From JADZEM01 sp046328125 (lineage in GTDB: Bacteria; Chloroflexota; UBA6077; JACCZL01), in NCBI GenBank assembly GCA_046328125.1, contig JAXLXF010000005.1, positions 270,676 to 334,675 on the forward strand: a DNA stretch of 64,000 nt, given 5' to 3'. Of the stretch, positions 53,781 to 61,549 are shown one piece after another. The first letter of the stretch is position 1; every line of letters begins with the position of its first letter. The position numbers were made by a program, and so were the translations under genes. The notes below the pieces were generated by a model. That model was not told where the DNA came from. It searched no databases and worked only from the letters and a program-made list of their open reading frames with translations.

Positions 53781-54389
53781 TCAGACGCGGCCGGTGACCA
53801 CGTAGTAGGCGAGCTTGACGTACTCTTGGGCCACCCGCATGATCGCGTTGCGGTCAGTCCACCAGTTGTCCACGCCGTTCTTGCCCTCGTCGGCGGGGCT
53901 GGCGGCCACCGTCAGCCCGGCTGAGTCGAACGCCTGCCGGAACGTCAACGTGGCGCGGCGCATGTGGAACGGATCGGTGACCAGGATCGCGGTGTGCCAG
54001 CCGTGGGCCTGCATGATGTCGCGGTTGTGCTGGGCCTCTTCATAGGTGCTGTCCGAGATCTCGGGGATCGGCACGATGGCGTCGTCCGGGATGGTGAGGT
54101 GCACGAGGCCGACCTGCCGCAGCTCCAGCCAGGTGGTCTGGACGCCGTGGCTCGACAGCGGCTCGTTCGAGATGATGACGCGCGGCGCGAGACCCTGGGC
54201 GTAGAGCGCTTCGGCGTGGCGGGCTCGATACGGCGAGTTGCCGGCCAGCACGACGATGACGTCGGACGGTGCCAGTGGATCGTGGACGACCAGGACGTTG
54301 CCAATCGCCGTGAGCCAACTGACGCGCGTGACGAACGCCAGCACGGCCAGGAACGTGATGACAAGGATCGTGGCTCTGGTCCGGCGCAC
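53781..54389 (-). CDS. YdcF/DUF218 family membrane-anchored protein
   Basis: A 202-residue protein starting at GTG 54389, which has GGAG five bases upstream. The longer frame to 54434 starts within a palindromic repeat and is not used. One N-terminal helix (ATILVITFLAVLAFVTRV) anchors the DUF218 domain: PSDVIVVLAGNSPYRARHAEAL, RVIISNEPLSSHG, STYEEAQHNRDIMQAHGW and AILVTDPFHMRRATLTF. Family members include the vancomycin-resistance-type SanA and YdcF proteins, thought to act on envelope precursors. It is convergent with the SDR gene. Confidence 0.88.
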   Translation of the reverse strand: MRRTRATILVITFLAVLAFVTRVSWLTAIGNVLVVHDPLAPSDVIVVLAGNSPYRARHAEALYAQGLAPRVIISNEPLSSHGVQTTWLELRQVGLVHLTIPDDAIVPIPEISDSTYEEAQHNRDIMQAHGWHTAILVTDPFHMRRATLTFRQAFDSAGLTVAASPADEGKNGVDNWWTDRNAIMRVAQEYVKLAYYVVTGRV

Positions 54390-54408
54390 GGTAGCTCCAG
54401 AACGGCGC

Positions 54409-54516
54409 CGTGGGTTGAAACCCACGTCTACCATTGGTGCGTGGCTACGCCACGCCGGGGCGGATTTGTCCGTCGCAGAGCGACGCCGTGATTGTAGGCG
54501 TGGGTTTCAACCCACG
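54409..54516. repeat. palindrome-bounded intergenic element (108 bp)
   Basis: Starts with the palindrome CGTGGGTTGAAACCCACG (54409-54426) and ends with CGTGGGTTTCAACCCACG (54499-54516), which is its exact reverse complement. Two smaller hairpins lie between them. Degenerate copies of the same motif follow to about 54553. It sits in the divergent region between the YdcF gene and the ATP-grasp gene. Confidence 0.85.
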
Positions 54517-54631
54517 ACTGTAGACCCCGGCGTGGTTTCAACCTTTCAACCCATGATTGCGAACGTAGGCGCGGCATTGATCCCACGGCCCAGGCTCCGC
54601 GGTATGGATGTATCAGTGTCTGCCAGATCGC

Positions 54632-54637
54632 TACAAT
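54632..54637 (+). promoter_or_regulatory. -10 box of the ATP-grasp gene
   Basis: TACAAT about 37 bases before ATG 54674. No good -35 is seen; the palindromic repeat ends roughly 80 bases upstream. Confidence 0.45.
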
Positions 54638-54673
54638 TCCGACTGACAAACTGTGTTTTGGCGAGGGCGTCAC

Positions 54674-55690
54674 ATGGGCAAGCCGATCGGCATTCTGTAC
54701 GAGCACCCGGAGTGGTTCAAGCCGCTCTTCGCAACGCTGGACCGGCGAGGGCTGCCGTACGAGCCGATCCACGCCGAGGCCCACCACTACAACCCATCCG
54801 CGTTGACGGCGCCGTACTCGCTGGTCGTGAACCGAGTGAGCGCGTCCTCGTTTCTGCGCGACCACGGCCAGGCGATCCTGTACGCCCGCCAGTACCTGGA
54901 TCATCTGGAGACGATCGGCGTCCCGGTCCTGAACGGCCTGCGGGCGTTCGAGCTGGATCTGTCGAAGGCGCGGCAGCTCTCGCTGATGACGAAGCTGGGG
55001 CTGCCCCATCCGAGGAGCCGGGTTGCCAACTCGGTCGAGCAGGTCGAGGCGGCGGCGAATGAGCTGGAGTACCCGATCATCGTCAAGCCGAACCTCGGTG
55101 GGAGCGGGGCGCTGATGCGGCGCTTCGACTCCCACGACGAGCTGAGGGCCGCCGTTGCGGACGGGCAAGTGGCGCCGATCCTCGGCATTGACACCACGGC
55201 CATCGTCCAGGAGTTCCACCAGACGCGCGGCTCGATCGTGCGGGTCGAGGCACTGGCCGATCGCTTCCTGTACGGCATCAGGATTCACAACGGCGCCAGC
55301 CAGAACTTCAACCTCTGTCCGGCCGATATTTGCCAGACCCCAGACGGTGCGACAGACGCGGCGCCGTCCATCGCGGCGGTGCCGGCCGAGGACGACCTGG
55401 ACTTCTGCCCGGTCGATGCGCCGGCCCTGCGCCAGCTCCAGATCGAGGCGACCGATCCGCCCCAGTGGGTGATCGACGGTGTGCTCGACATCTTCCGCTC
55501 GTCGGGCGTGGACGTCGGCGGCGTTGAGTACCTGGAGAGCGAGCGGGACGGCCAGATCTACCTGTACGACGTCAACTCGCTCTCGAACTTCGTGACAGAC
55601 GCGGTGAATCTGGTCGGGTTCGACCCGTTCGAGCGGCTGGTGGACCACATCGCCCGGCGGGCCGGGCTGTTGGAGCCGGCCGCCGTCTAG
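54674..55690 (+). CDS. RimK-like ATP-grasp ligase
   Basis: A 338-residue ATP-grasp protein. ATG 54674 follows GAGGG. The N-terminal Rossmann-like part (PIGILYEHPEWFKPLF, YSLVVNRVSASSFLRDHG) and the ATP-binding stretch YPIIVKPNLGGSGALMRRF match RimK-type carboxylate-amine ligases. VDVGGVEYLESERDGQIYLYDVNSLSNF holds the metal-binding Glu/Asn at the C-terminal part. It would join an amino acid to a carboxylate on a protein or small molecule. The carrier and amino acid are unknown and no lysine-W-type carrier is adjacent. Confidence 0.82.
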   Translation: MGKPIGILYEHPEWFKPLFATLDRRGLPYEPIHAEAHHYNPSALTAPYSLVVNRVSASSFLRDHGQAILYARQYLDHLETIGVPVLNGLRAFELDLSKARQLSLMTKLGLPHPRSRVANSVEQVEAAANELEYPIIVKPNLGGSGALMRRFDSHDELRAAVADGQVAPILGIDTTAIVQEFHQTRGSIVRVEALADRFLYGIRIHNGASQNFNLCPADICQTPDGATDAAPSIAAVPAEDDLDFCPVDAPALRQLQIEATDPPQWVIDGVLDIFRSSGVDVGGVEYLESERDGQIYLYDVNSLSNFVTDAVNLVGFDPFERLVDHIARRAGLLEPAAV

Positions 55691-55784
55691 CACCGCGTCT
55701 CCGACGTCTAGCCTCTCCGGACTCGCCTGCACGAAGCCTCGACGCCCAGATGCCCAGAGACCGGTGCCATTCTGGGTCCGGTGG

Positions 55785-55790
55785 TATCAT
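55785..55790 (+). promoter_or_regulatory. extended -10 box of coxG
   Basis: TGGTATCAT pattern (TGn followed by TATCAT) 43 bases before GTG 55834. Confidence 0.4.
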
Positions 55791-55833
55791 CGACCAGGAA
55801 CGTATCAGGTGGTCTGCATAAGCAGGAGGCAAG

Positions 55834-56265
55834 GTGAAGGTCGAAGGGAGCTACACGTTCGACGCCCCCCGCGATCGCGTGTGGTCAGTTCTGATGAACC
55901 CGGACGCACTCAAGAACTGCGTGCCGGGCTGTGAGTCGCTCACCCCGAGCGGCGAGAACACGTACGACGCCTCGCTGAAGGTCGGCGTGGCGGCGATTCG
56001 TGGCAGCTACAAGGGCACGATCAAGCTGACGGATCTTGCGGAGCCGGGCAGCTACAAGATGAACGTCGAGGGGAAGGGCGGCGCTGGCTTCGTGCGCGGC
56101 GTGGCCGCCATCGAGCTGATCGACCAGGGCGACTCGACGTTGGTCAACGTTCTGGGCGACGGCAACGTCGGCGGGACGGTGGCCGGGGTCGGACAACGAA
56201 TGCTCGGCGGCGTGGCGAAGATGCTGATGGGTCAGTTCTTCGACTGTCTCAAGAAGCAACTGTAA
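55834..56265 (+). CDS. coxG: CoxG-like SRPBCC protein (CO dehydrogenase subunit G family)
   Basis: A 143-residue START/SRPBCC protein. GTG 55834 follows AGGAGG. The N-terminal VEGSYTFDAPRDRVWSVLMNP and the NCVPGCESL segment are the CoxG signature; GSYKGTIKL and NVLGDGNVGGTVAGVG complete the fold. CoxG is needed for recruiting or assembling form I CO dehydrogenase at the membrane. It is the first gene of the accessory set, with the MoxR and VWA genes next. Confidence 0.9.
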   Translation: MKVEGSYTFDAPRDRVWSVLMNPDALKNCVPGCESLTPSGENTYDASLKVGVAAIRGSYKGTIKLTDLAEPGSYKMNVEGKGGAGFVRGVAAIELIDQGDSTLVNVLGDGNVGGTVAGVGQRMLGGVAKMLMGQFFDCLKKQL

Positions 56266-56309
56266 TCTCTGTGCGCTCTCGGGCCGCGACCCCCACTCGT
56301 GGCGCGTGA

Positions 56310-56345
56310 TTGCGAGGCGAAACGTGCCTGTTATACTGGCACGTT
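56310..56345 (+). promoter_or_regulatory. coxD promoter with operator-like inverted repeat over the -10 box
   Basis: TTGCGA (56310-56315) and TATACT (56332-56337) with a 16-base spacer. AACGTGCC (56321-56328) and its exact complement GGCACGTT (56338-56345) flank a nine-base spacer that contains the -10 box. A protein bound here would block polymerase, so negative control is likely. Confidence 0.6.
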
Positions 56346-56401
56346 GGGTCAGGCATGTGAAGGCCCCACGGGCCTGGCGGCCGGCGACGAAGGAGGACTG
56401 A

Positions 56402-57355
56402 GTGATCGAGGGTATCCGCCGCATCCAGGACATGATGGAGCGGCAGTCATACGTTACTGACCGAGCTATCGCTACGACGACGTTCCTGGCGAGCGAGCTG
56501 CGTAAGCCCGTACTGATCGAAGGGCAGGCTGGCGTCGGGAAGACCGAGATCGCGAAGGTCCTCTCAACCGCGCTGGACACCGAGCTGATCCGGCTGCAGT
56601 GCTACGAGGGTCTGGACGTCAACACCGCCCTCTACGAGTGGAACTATCCGAAGCAGATGCTCCGCATCAAGATGGAAGAGGGGCACGGCGTCTCCGTCGA
56701 GGATCAGGAGACCCACATCTTCAGCGACGATTTCCTGCTGAAGCGGCCGCTCCTGCGGGCGATCAGCGCGAAGGACAAGTCGCCGGTCCTGCTGATCGAC
56801 GAAGTCGATCGCGCGGACGAGGAGTTCGAGGCGTTCCTGCTCGAAGTGCTCTCCGACTTCCAGGTCACGATCCCCGAGCTCGGCACGATTCGGTCCGATC
56901 ACCGGCCGTACGTGGTGCTGACCTCGAACCGGACCCGCGAGCTGAGCGACGCCCTCAAGCGCCGCTGCATGTACCTCTGGATCGACTATCCGGACTTCGG
57001 CAAGGAGCTCCGGATCATCACCACCAAGATCCCGAACATCAACGAGCGCCTGGCACGACAGGTGGCCGCGTTCATGCAGGCGATCCGGCAGGTGAAGCTG
57101 AACAAGACCCCTGGCGTCGCCGAGACGCTGGACTGGGCGATGAGCATGATGGCGCTGCACCAGGATCACCTGGACGCGGACACCGTGCGCGAGACGCTCG
57201 GGTCGTTCATCAAGGATCGTGACGACGTCGCGAAGCTGCGCGGCAAGCCGGTCGACATCCTCGTCGGCAGCATGAACGGACAAGAGGAAGAGGATCTCAA
57301 CGAATGGATCCAGTCAGTGACCCAGCGTCTGGAGCGCGAAGTCGCCTCACGCTAA
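56402..57355 (+). CDS. coxD: MoxR-type AAA+ ATPase (CoxD-like)
   Basis: A 317-residue AAA+ chaperone. GTG 56402 is preceded by GAAGGAGG. Walker A is GQAGVGKT (41-48), Walker B is VLLIDEVDRADEEFEAF, and sensor 1 is in VLTSNRTRELSDALKRR. MoxR proteins work with a VWA partner. In CO oxidisers CoxD inserts sulfur/copper into the molybdenum site of CO dehydrogenase. The VWA gene starts 52 bases before the end of this gene, so they are coupled. It is placed downstream of coxG. Confidence 0.92.
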   Translation: MIEGIRRIQDMMERQSYVTDRAIATTTFLASELRKPVLIEGQAGVGKTEIAKVLSTALDTELIRLQCYEGLDVNTALYEWNYPKQMLRIKMEEGHGVSVEDQETHIFSDDFLLKRPLLRAISAKDKSPVLLIDEVDRADEEFEAFLLEVLSDFQVTIPELGTIRSDHRPYVVLTSNRTRELSDALKRRCMYLWIDYPDFGKELRIITTKIPNINERLARQVAAFMQAIRQVKLNKTPGVAETLDWAMSMMALHQDHLDADTVRETLGSFIKDRDDVAKLRGKPVDILVGSMNGQEEEDLNEWIQSVTQRLEREVASR

Positions 57356-58524
57356 AGAGCCGCGCTCGGCACGCTGACCTTCAGCGTCATACGATCGCGT
57401 TCGGGCGCGAGCTCCGATCTCGGGAGCTGTTGGCGACCTCGTCGGAGATTGTCGATGCGCTGCGTGTGATGGAGAACGTAGACCTCTCGGATCGCCGAGA
57501 CGTCTACCTCGGCACGCGCGCCGTCTTCCTGTCCAAGCCGGAAGACATGCCGATCTTCGACGAAGTGTTCAACAACTTCTGGCGTCGCATCGCCCACATC
57601 GACGAGGTGGACGACCCAAACTCTGACGACGAGATGACGTCGCAGGGCGAGGACGCCTCTGACATGCAGGAGGGCGGCGAGGGCCAGCAGCAGCTGCGGC
57701 TGACCAGCGCCGAGGGCGACGGCGGCGAGGGTGAGGAAGAGGGCGACGAGGAAGCGTTGCCGCTCTACAGCCCGGTCGAAATGCTGGCGAGCAAGGACTT
57801 CAGCCGTTTCCAGGCCGAGGAGATGACCGAGATCGCGCGCGCGGTCCTGGTCATCGCCAAGCGGCTGGCGACGAAGGAGAGCCGGCGGTTCCGGATCTCC
57901 CGGAAGGGCTCGCAGATCGACGCGCGCCGCACCATGCGCCGGAACATGAAGTACGGCGGCACCATCATCGAGCTGGCGAAGAAGCGGAAGAAGATCCGCA
58001 AGCCTCGGCTGGTGGTCATCTGCGACGTCAGCCGCTCGATGGACACCTACAGCCGGTTCCTGCTCCAGTTCATCCACGCCATGCAGAACACGATCGGCAA
58101 GGTGGAGTCGTTCGTCTTCAGTACCTCGTTGACGCGGGTCACGGAGTACTTCAAGAACGAGGACATCCTCGAGGCGCTGGACCGGATCGCCCGCGAGGTG
58201 CACGACTGGTCTGGCGGCACGCGAATCGGGCAGAGCCTCACGACGTTCAACGACGTCTGGGCGCGCAAGCTGCTCAACCGCCACACCATTGTGGTCATCC
58301 TCAGCGATGGTCTGGACACGGGCGACGCCGAGATCTTGCGCAAGGCGATGGAGGATCTCCAGGAGCACGCCGGCAAGGTGATCTGGCTCAACCCGCTGCT
58401 CGGGAGCAAGGACTACCGTCCGCTCGCGCGCGGCATGAGCACGGCCCTGGAGCACGTGGACGTCTTCGCGCCGGCCCACAACCTGGCGAGCCTCGCGGAC
58501 CTGAGCAAGCATCTCGCGGGCTGA
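57304..58524 (+). CDS. coxE: VWA domain CoxE-like protein
   Basis: A 406-residue partner of the MoxR ATPase. The N-terminal half is helical with an acidic, Glu/Gly/Gln-rich segment at about residues 100-150. The von Willebrand A domain begins near 235 with a complete MIDAS motif DVSRSM (Asp241, Ser243, Ser245), with SDGLDTGDAEIL later. ATG 57304 overlaps the MoxR gene by 52 bases. The GxRxGxSL-type GTRIGQSL block is the CoxE signature. It should help metal-centre assembly in CO dehydrogenase. The stop is followed by a repeat-rich intergenic region. Confidence 0.9.
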   Translation: MDPVSDPASGARSRLTLKSRARHADLQRHTIAFGRELRSRELLATSSEIVDALRVMENVDLSDRRDVYLGTRAVFLSKPEDMPIFDEVFNNFWRRIAHIDEVDDPNSDDEMTSQGEDASDMQEGGEGQQQLRLTSAEGDGGEGEEEGDEEALPLYSPVEMLASKDFSRFQAEEMTEIARAVLVIAKRLATKESRRFRISRKGSQIDARRTMRRNMKYGGTIIELAKKRKKIRKPRLVVICDVSRSMDTYSRFLLQFIHAMQNTIGKVESFVFSTSLTRVTEYFKNEDILEALDRIAREVHDWSGGTRIGQSLTTFNDVWARKLLNRHTIVVILSDGLDTGDAEILRKAMEDLQEHAGKVIWLNPLLGSKDYRPLARGMSTALEHVDVFAPAHNLASLADLSKHLAG

Positions 58525-58599
58525 CCGGCAGGCATCAGTCACCCCGCGGCGCGCCCTCCACTGAGGGCGCGCCGCGTGCGTGTGCCGTCGGTTGAGAAT

Positions 58600-58768
58600 C
58601 CGTGGGTTGAAACCGCGATGGCGTTCAGTTTGGCGTCTGGCTGGCAGCGCCGCGTCATCTGCACCGCGAGCGTCAGCGAGCCGGATTCGGTTCTCGAAGG
58701 TCCGCTCGCTGACGCTCGCGGTGCGGAAGGCTGCCCTGTCCGATCGGCATTGGGGCTTCAACCCACGG
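58600..58768. repeat. palindromic-end element with internal hairpin (169 bp)
   Basis: Bounded by CCGTGGGTTGAAACC (58600-58614) and GGCTTCAACCCACGG (58754-58768), which are inverted copies with one mismatch, the same termini as the 54409-54516 element. Inside is a perfect 21-bp hairpin (58661-58681 / 58704-58724) GCACCGCGAGCGTCAGCGAG. It lies in the 471-base gap between coxE and the first XdhC gene, where no gene is supported. Confidence 0.8.
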
Positions 58769-58799
58769 CTCGCTTCTTGGGGTGTGCGTCAGGTTATTG

Positions 58800-58878
58800 G
58801 GGGCGCGATGAATCGCGCCCGTACCAGAGACGCTGCCTGGTACGGGCGCGATTTATCGCGCCCCGATTCATCGCGCCC
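58800..58878. repeat. GGGCGCGAT palindrome cluster
   Basis: Arms 58800-58827 and 58837-58864 are 27/28 complementary around a nine-base loop. A third half-copy (58865-58878) is an exact reverse complement of 58801-58814. The core consensus GGGCGCGATGAATCGCGCCC is itself a palindrome. A related short copy GGGGCGCAATTCATTGCGCCCC occurs at 60728-60749 inside a coding region. Confidence 0.85.
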
Positions 58879-58995
58879 TCGGATCTGGATGGGCACAAGA
58901 CTCTGACGCACACCCCGCTTCTCGGGTCGTTTCGACGCCCGCTCCTGAGACCGGGTAAGCTTCTTTCAAGAGCCTCACGAGTGTGGAGGTGAACG

Positions 58996-59316
58996 ATGCT
59001 CGAGATTCTTCCTGACGTCGATCGGTGGCAGGGCAAGGGCGAGAAGGTCGCGCTGGCTACCGTCGTGCGGGCGTACGGCTCGGCGCCGCGCAAAGAGGGC
59101 GCCAAGATGGCGATCTCCGAGACCGGCGAGATGACCGGTTCGGTGAGCGGCGGCTGCGTCGAGGCCGACGTGGTCTTGCACGCGCTCGACGTGCTGGAGA
59201 CCGAGAAGCCGCGCCTGGTCCACTACGGCATCAGCGACGAGCTGGCGTTCTCGGTCGGGCTGGCCTGTGGCGGCGTGATCGACGTCTACATCGAGCCGCT
59301 GGAGTCGCTGACATGA
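58996..59316 (+). CDS. XdhC/CoxI family protein, N-terminal domain only
   Basis: A 106-residue protein corresponding to the XdhC N-terminal domain. VALATVVRAYGSAPRKEGAK and MTGSVSGGCVEADVV (with a conserved Cys) are the family motif. XdhC/CoxI proteins help load and sulfurate the molybdenum cofactor of the CO dehydrogenase/xanthine dehydrogenase family. ATG 58996 follows GTGGAGGTG. The stop overlaps the next gene's ATG by four bases, so it is coupled with the C-terminal XdhC-type protein. Confidence 0.9.
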   Translation: MLEILPDVDRWQGKGEKVALATVVRAYGSAPRKEGAKMAISETGEMTGSVSGGCVEADVVLHALDVLETEKPRLVHYGISDELAFSVGLACGGVIDVYIEPLESLT

Positions 59317-60092
59317 GCGGCGCGGCGTTCCTGGCCGAAGCTCGGCGCCGGGTCGAGAACGAAGAGGCGACCGTGATCGCGACGGTCGTGGACGGGCCGG
59401 CCCACGTCGGCGGCCGGATGTTGATCTATCCGGACGGCTCGACGCGCGGCAGCCTCGGCAGCGCGGACCTGGACGCGAAGGCGAAGGCGGACTATCGCGA
59501 CCAGCTGCTCAAGGCTGAGTCGAAGACGATCTCCTATCCGGGCGACGACGGCGAGACGCTGGTCTTCTACGACGTGTACCCGTCGCCCGACCGGCTGCTG
59601 GTGTTTGGCGGCGTGCACGTCGCGGTCCCGCTCGTGGAGCTCGCGAAGACGCTCGGCTTCCGGACCACGGTGGTGGACGCGCGAGGCCAGTGGGCCACCC
59701 GCGAGCGGTTCCCGAAGGCGGACGAGATCGCGGTCATGTATGCCGACGAGTTCCTGGAAAACGCCCGTATGGACCTTTCGACGTACGTCGTGGTTCTGAC
59801 CCACGATCCGAAGCTCGACGATCCGGCGATCGTTCGGGCCGTGCAGCACGACGTGCGGTACATCGGGGCCATCGGCAGCCGGCGGACGCACGCCGGACGG
59901 AAAGAGCGGCTGAAGGGCGTCGGCGTCACCGACGAGCAGCTCGCGAAGATCCATGCGCCGATCGGGCTGGACATCCACGCACGGAATCCGGAGGAGATCG
60001 CCCTCTCGATCCTGGCCGAGATGATCGCCGCGAAGAACGGGGTCCAGACGCTGGCCCGCCACAACCCCGAGCGAGTACCGACGCCCGCATGA
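59313..60092 (+). CDS. XdhC/CoxI family protein, full or C-terminal type
   Basis: A 259-residue protein. The C-terminal Rossmann domain is clear: RLLVFGGVHVAVPLVELAKTLG, FRTTVVDARGQWATRERF, YVVVLTHDPKLDDPAIVRAV and YIGAIGSRRTHAGRKERL. Residues 1-95 look like a diverged XdhC N-terminal domain (GRMLIYPDGSTRGSLGSA), so the pair gives a complete plus a short form. Expected role is sulfuration or insertion of the molybdenum cofactor in CO dehydrogenase. The stop overlaps the MocA-Nudix start by ATGA. Confidence 0.9.
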   Translation: MSGAAFLAEARRRVENEEATVIATVVDGPAHVGGRMLIYPDGSTRGSLGSADLDAKAKADYRDQLLKAESKTISYPGDDGETLVFYDVYPSPDRLLVFGGVHVAVPLVELAKTLGFRTTVVDARGQWATRERFPKADEIAVMYADEFLENARMDLSTYVVVLTHDPKLDDPAIVRAVQHDVRYIGAIGSRRTHAGRKERLKGVGVTDEQLAKIHAPIGLDIHARNPEEIALSILAEMIAAKNGVQTLARHNPERVPTPA

Positions 60093-61384
60093 GTGTCACC
60101 GCCATCGTCCTGGCGGCCGGCACGTCCTCGCGGATGGGCCAGCCGAAGCAGCTGCTCCCGTTCGAGGGGCGGAGCCTGGTTCGCCGCGCCGCCGAAGCCG
60201 CCGTCGAGTCCCAGACCCGTCAGACTATCGTCGTGACGGGCGCGGCGCGCGAGGCGGTGGAGTCGGAGCTGGCCGGGCTCGCCGTCATGCTGGTGCACAA
60301 TCCCGACTTCGCGGAGGGGATGAGTACCTCGCTTCGCGTGGGATTGAACGCCGTGCGCCCCGACGCCGACGCTGCGGTGGTGCTGCTGGCCGACCAGCCG
60401 TTCGTCGGGGCGGCGGTCGTGGACGCGCTGATCGAGCGGTACGAACGGGACCGGGCCAAAGTCGTGCGGCCACGCTACGGAGGACAGCCTGGGAACCCGG
60501 TGCTCTGGGACCGGGCGCTGTTCGACGAGCTGACGGCGCAGACCGGCGACCAGGGCGGTCGCGCACTGCTCCAGCAGCATCGGGCCGAGATCGCGTGGGT
60601 CGATCTGCCCGACCCGTCGATCCAGACGGACGTAGACACGCCCGAGGCGTACGCCAGCCTGACGGGCAGCGACCTCACCCCCCCAGCGGGCGAAATCAGT
60701 AGCGCCCCTCCAGTCGAGACACTAGTAGGGGCGCAATTCATTGCGCCCCCTGAGCGTGCTGCGCCCCCGGAGGCTGTCGCACCCACCGAGGCCGTCACGC
60801 CCACTGAGAGTGAGCGAGATCTGGAGGACGGCCACCAGAACGGGCACCCGCACATCGGCGGGATCCGGTACTGCGCCCGTTGCGCCACGCCGCTCGAAGT
60901 CCGTCCAGTCCCGTACGACAACAACCGCGAGCACCCGACCTGCCCGAGCTGCGGCTTCGTGGTCTGGGACGATCCGAAGGTGGCCGTCCTGACCGTGATC
61001 CCGTGGGAGCACGGCATCCTGCTCGGGCTACGGCGCGAGAATCCTGGCGGCGGCCTCTGGAGCTTCCCGAGCGGCTTTGTGGACCGAGGGGAGGTCGTGG
61101 AGGAGGCGGCACGGCGCGAGACGCTCGAAGAGACCGGCCTGCACATCGAGTTGACGGGGCTCGTCGGCGTCTACTCGGAGCCTGGTAACCCGGTCATCGT
61201 CATCGCCTACGCTGCCGAAGCGCGTGGTGGGACGCTGCGCGCTGACGACGACCTGAAGGAGCTGCGCGGCTTCCCGCTCGACGCGCTGCCCCAGCTCGCG
61301 TTCGCGCACGACACGCAGATCATCCGCGACTGGCAGGCGTTTCGGTCCCGGGTGATCCCGGTGGAGCCCACGACGCCTCGATAA
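60089..61384 (+). CDS. mocA: MocA-type molybdenum cofactor cytidylyltransferase fused to zinc-ribbon Nudix hydrolase
   Basis: A 431-residue fusion. Residues 1-190 are an NTP transferase of the MocA/MobA type (VLAAGTSSRMGQPKQLLPF, LLADQPFVGAAVVDAL, PRYGGQPGNPVLW), which attaches CMP to molybdopterin for CO dehydrogenase. Residues 195-255 are a low-complexity linker. Residues 258-425 are a Nudix protein with a zinc ribbon (Cys262, 265, 285, 288) and an intact Nudix box (Gly329, Glu335, Arg343-Glu344, Glu347-Glu348). It overlaps the XdhC stop by ATGA. The linker contains a repeat palindrome (60728-60749). Whether both halves work on the same nucleotide cofactor is unknown. Confidence 0.85.
   Translation: MSVTAIVLAAGTSSRMGQPKQLLPFEGRSLVRRAAEAAVESQTRQTIVVTGAAREAVESELAGLAVMLVHNPDFAEGMSTSLRVGLNAVRPDADAAVVLLADQPFVGAAVVDALIERYERDRAKVVRPRYGGQPGNPVLWDRALFDELTAQTGDQGGRALLQQHRAEIAWVDLPDPSIQTDVDTPEAYASLTGSDLTPPAGEISSAPPVETLVGAQFIAPPERAAPPEAVAPTEAVTPTESERDLEDGHQNGHPHIGGIRYCARCATPLEVRPVPYDNNREHPTCPSCGFVVWDDPKVAVLTVIPWEHGILLGLRRENPGGGLWSFPSGFVDRGEVVEEAARRETLEETGLHIELTGLVGVYSEPGNPVIVIAYAAEARGGTLRADDDLKELRGFPLDALPQLAFAHDTQIIRDWQAFRSRVIPVEPTTPR
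60728..60749. repeat. palindromic repeat inside the MocA-Nudix linker
   Basis: GGGGCGCAAT / ATTGCGCCCC with a two-base centre, in frame, encoding residues AQFIAP of the linker. It belongs to the same family as the GGGCGCGAT cluster at 58800-58878. Confidence 0.8.
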
Positions 61385-61428
61385 CGGCGCGGCTCGTGCG
61401 GATTGGCCGCCCGCCGGACTATCCTTGG

Positions 61429-61457
61429 TTGACAATCTGACTGCGTGACCCTAGCAT
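61429..61457 (+). promoter_or_regulatory. strong promoter of coxS-coxM
   Basis: Perfect -35 TTGACA (61429-61434), 17-base spacer and TAGCAT (61452-61457). The leader to ATG 61550 is about 85 bases and includes an AGGGAGGGG ribosome-binding site. It separates the catalytic-subunit genes from the maturation genes upstream. Confidence 0.75.
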
Positions 61458-61549
61458 CCCTTGTTACGCATGACCTAGGACATCCAGACGCGATCTTCTC
61501 GGCGCCCCACACGCCGACACCGATCACCCACTCCAGGGAGGGGAACCGG

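Noticed and set aside
58576..58992. 138-codon frame between coxE and the XdhC genes
   Set aside because: It runs through two palindromic repeat elements and has no protein features.
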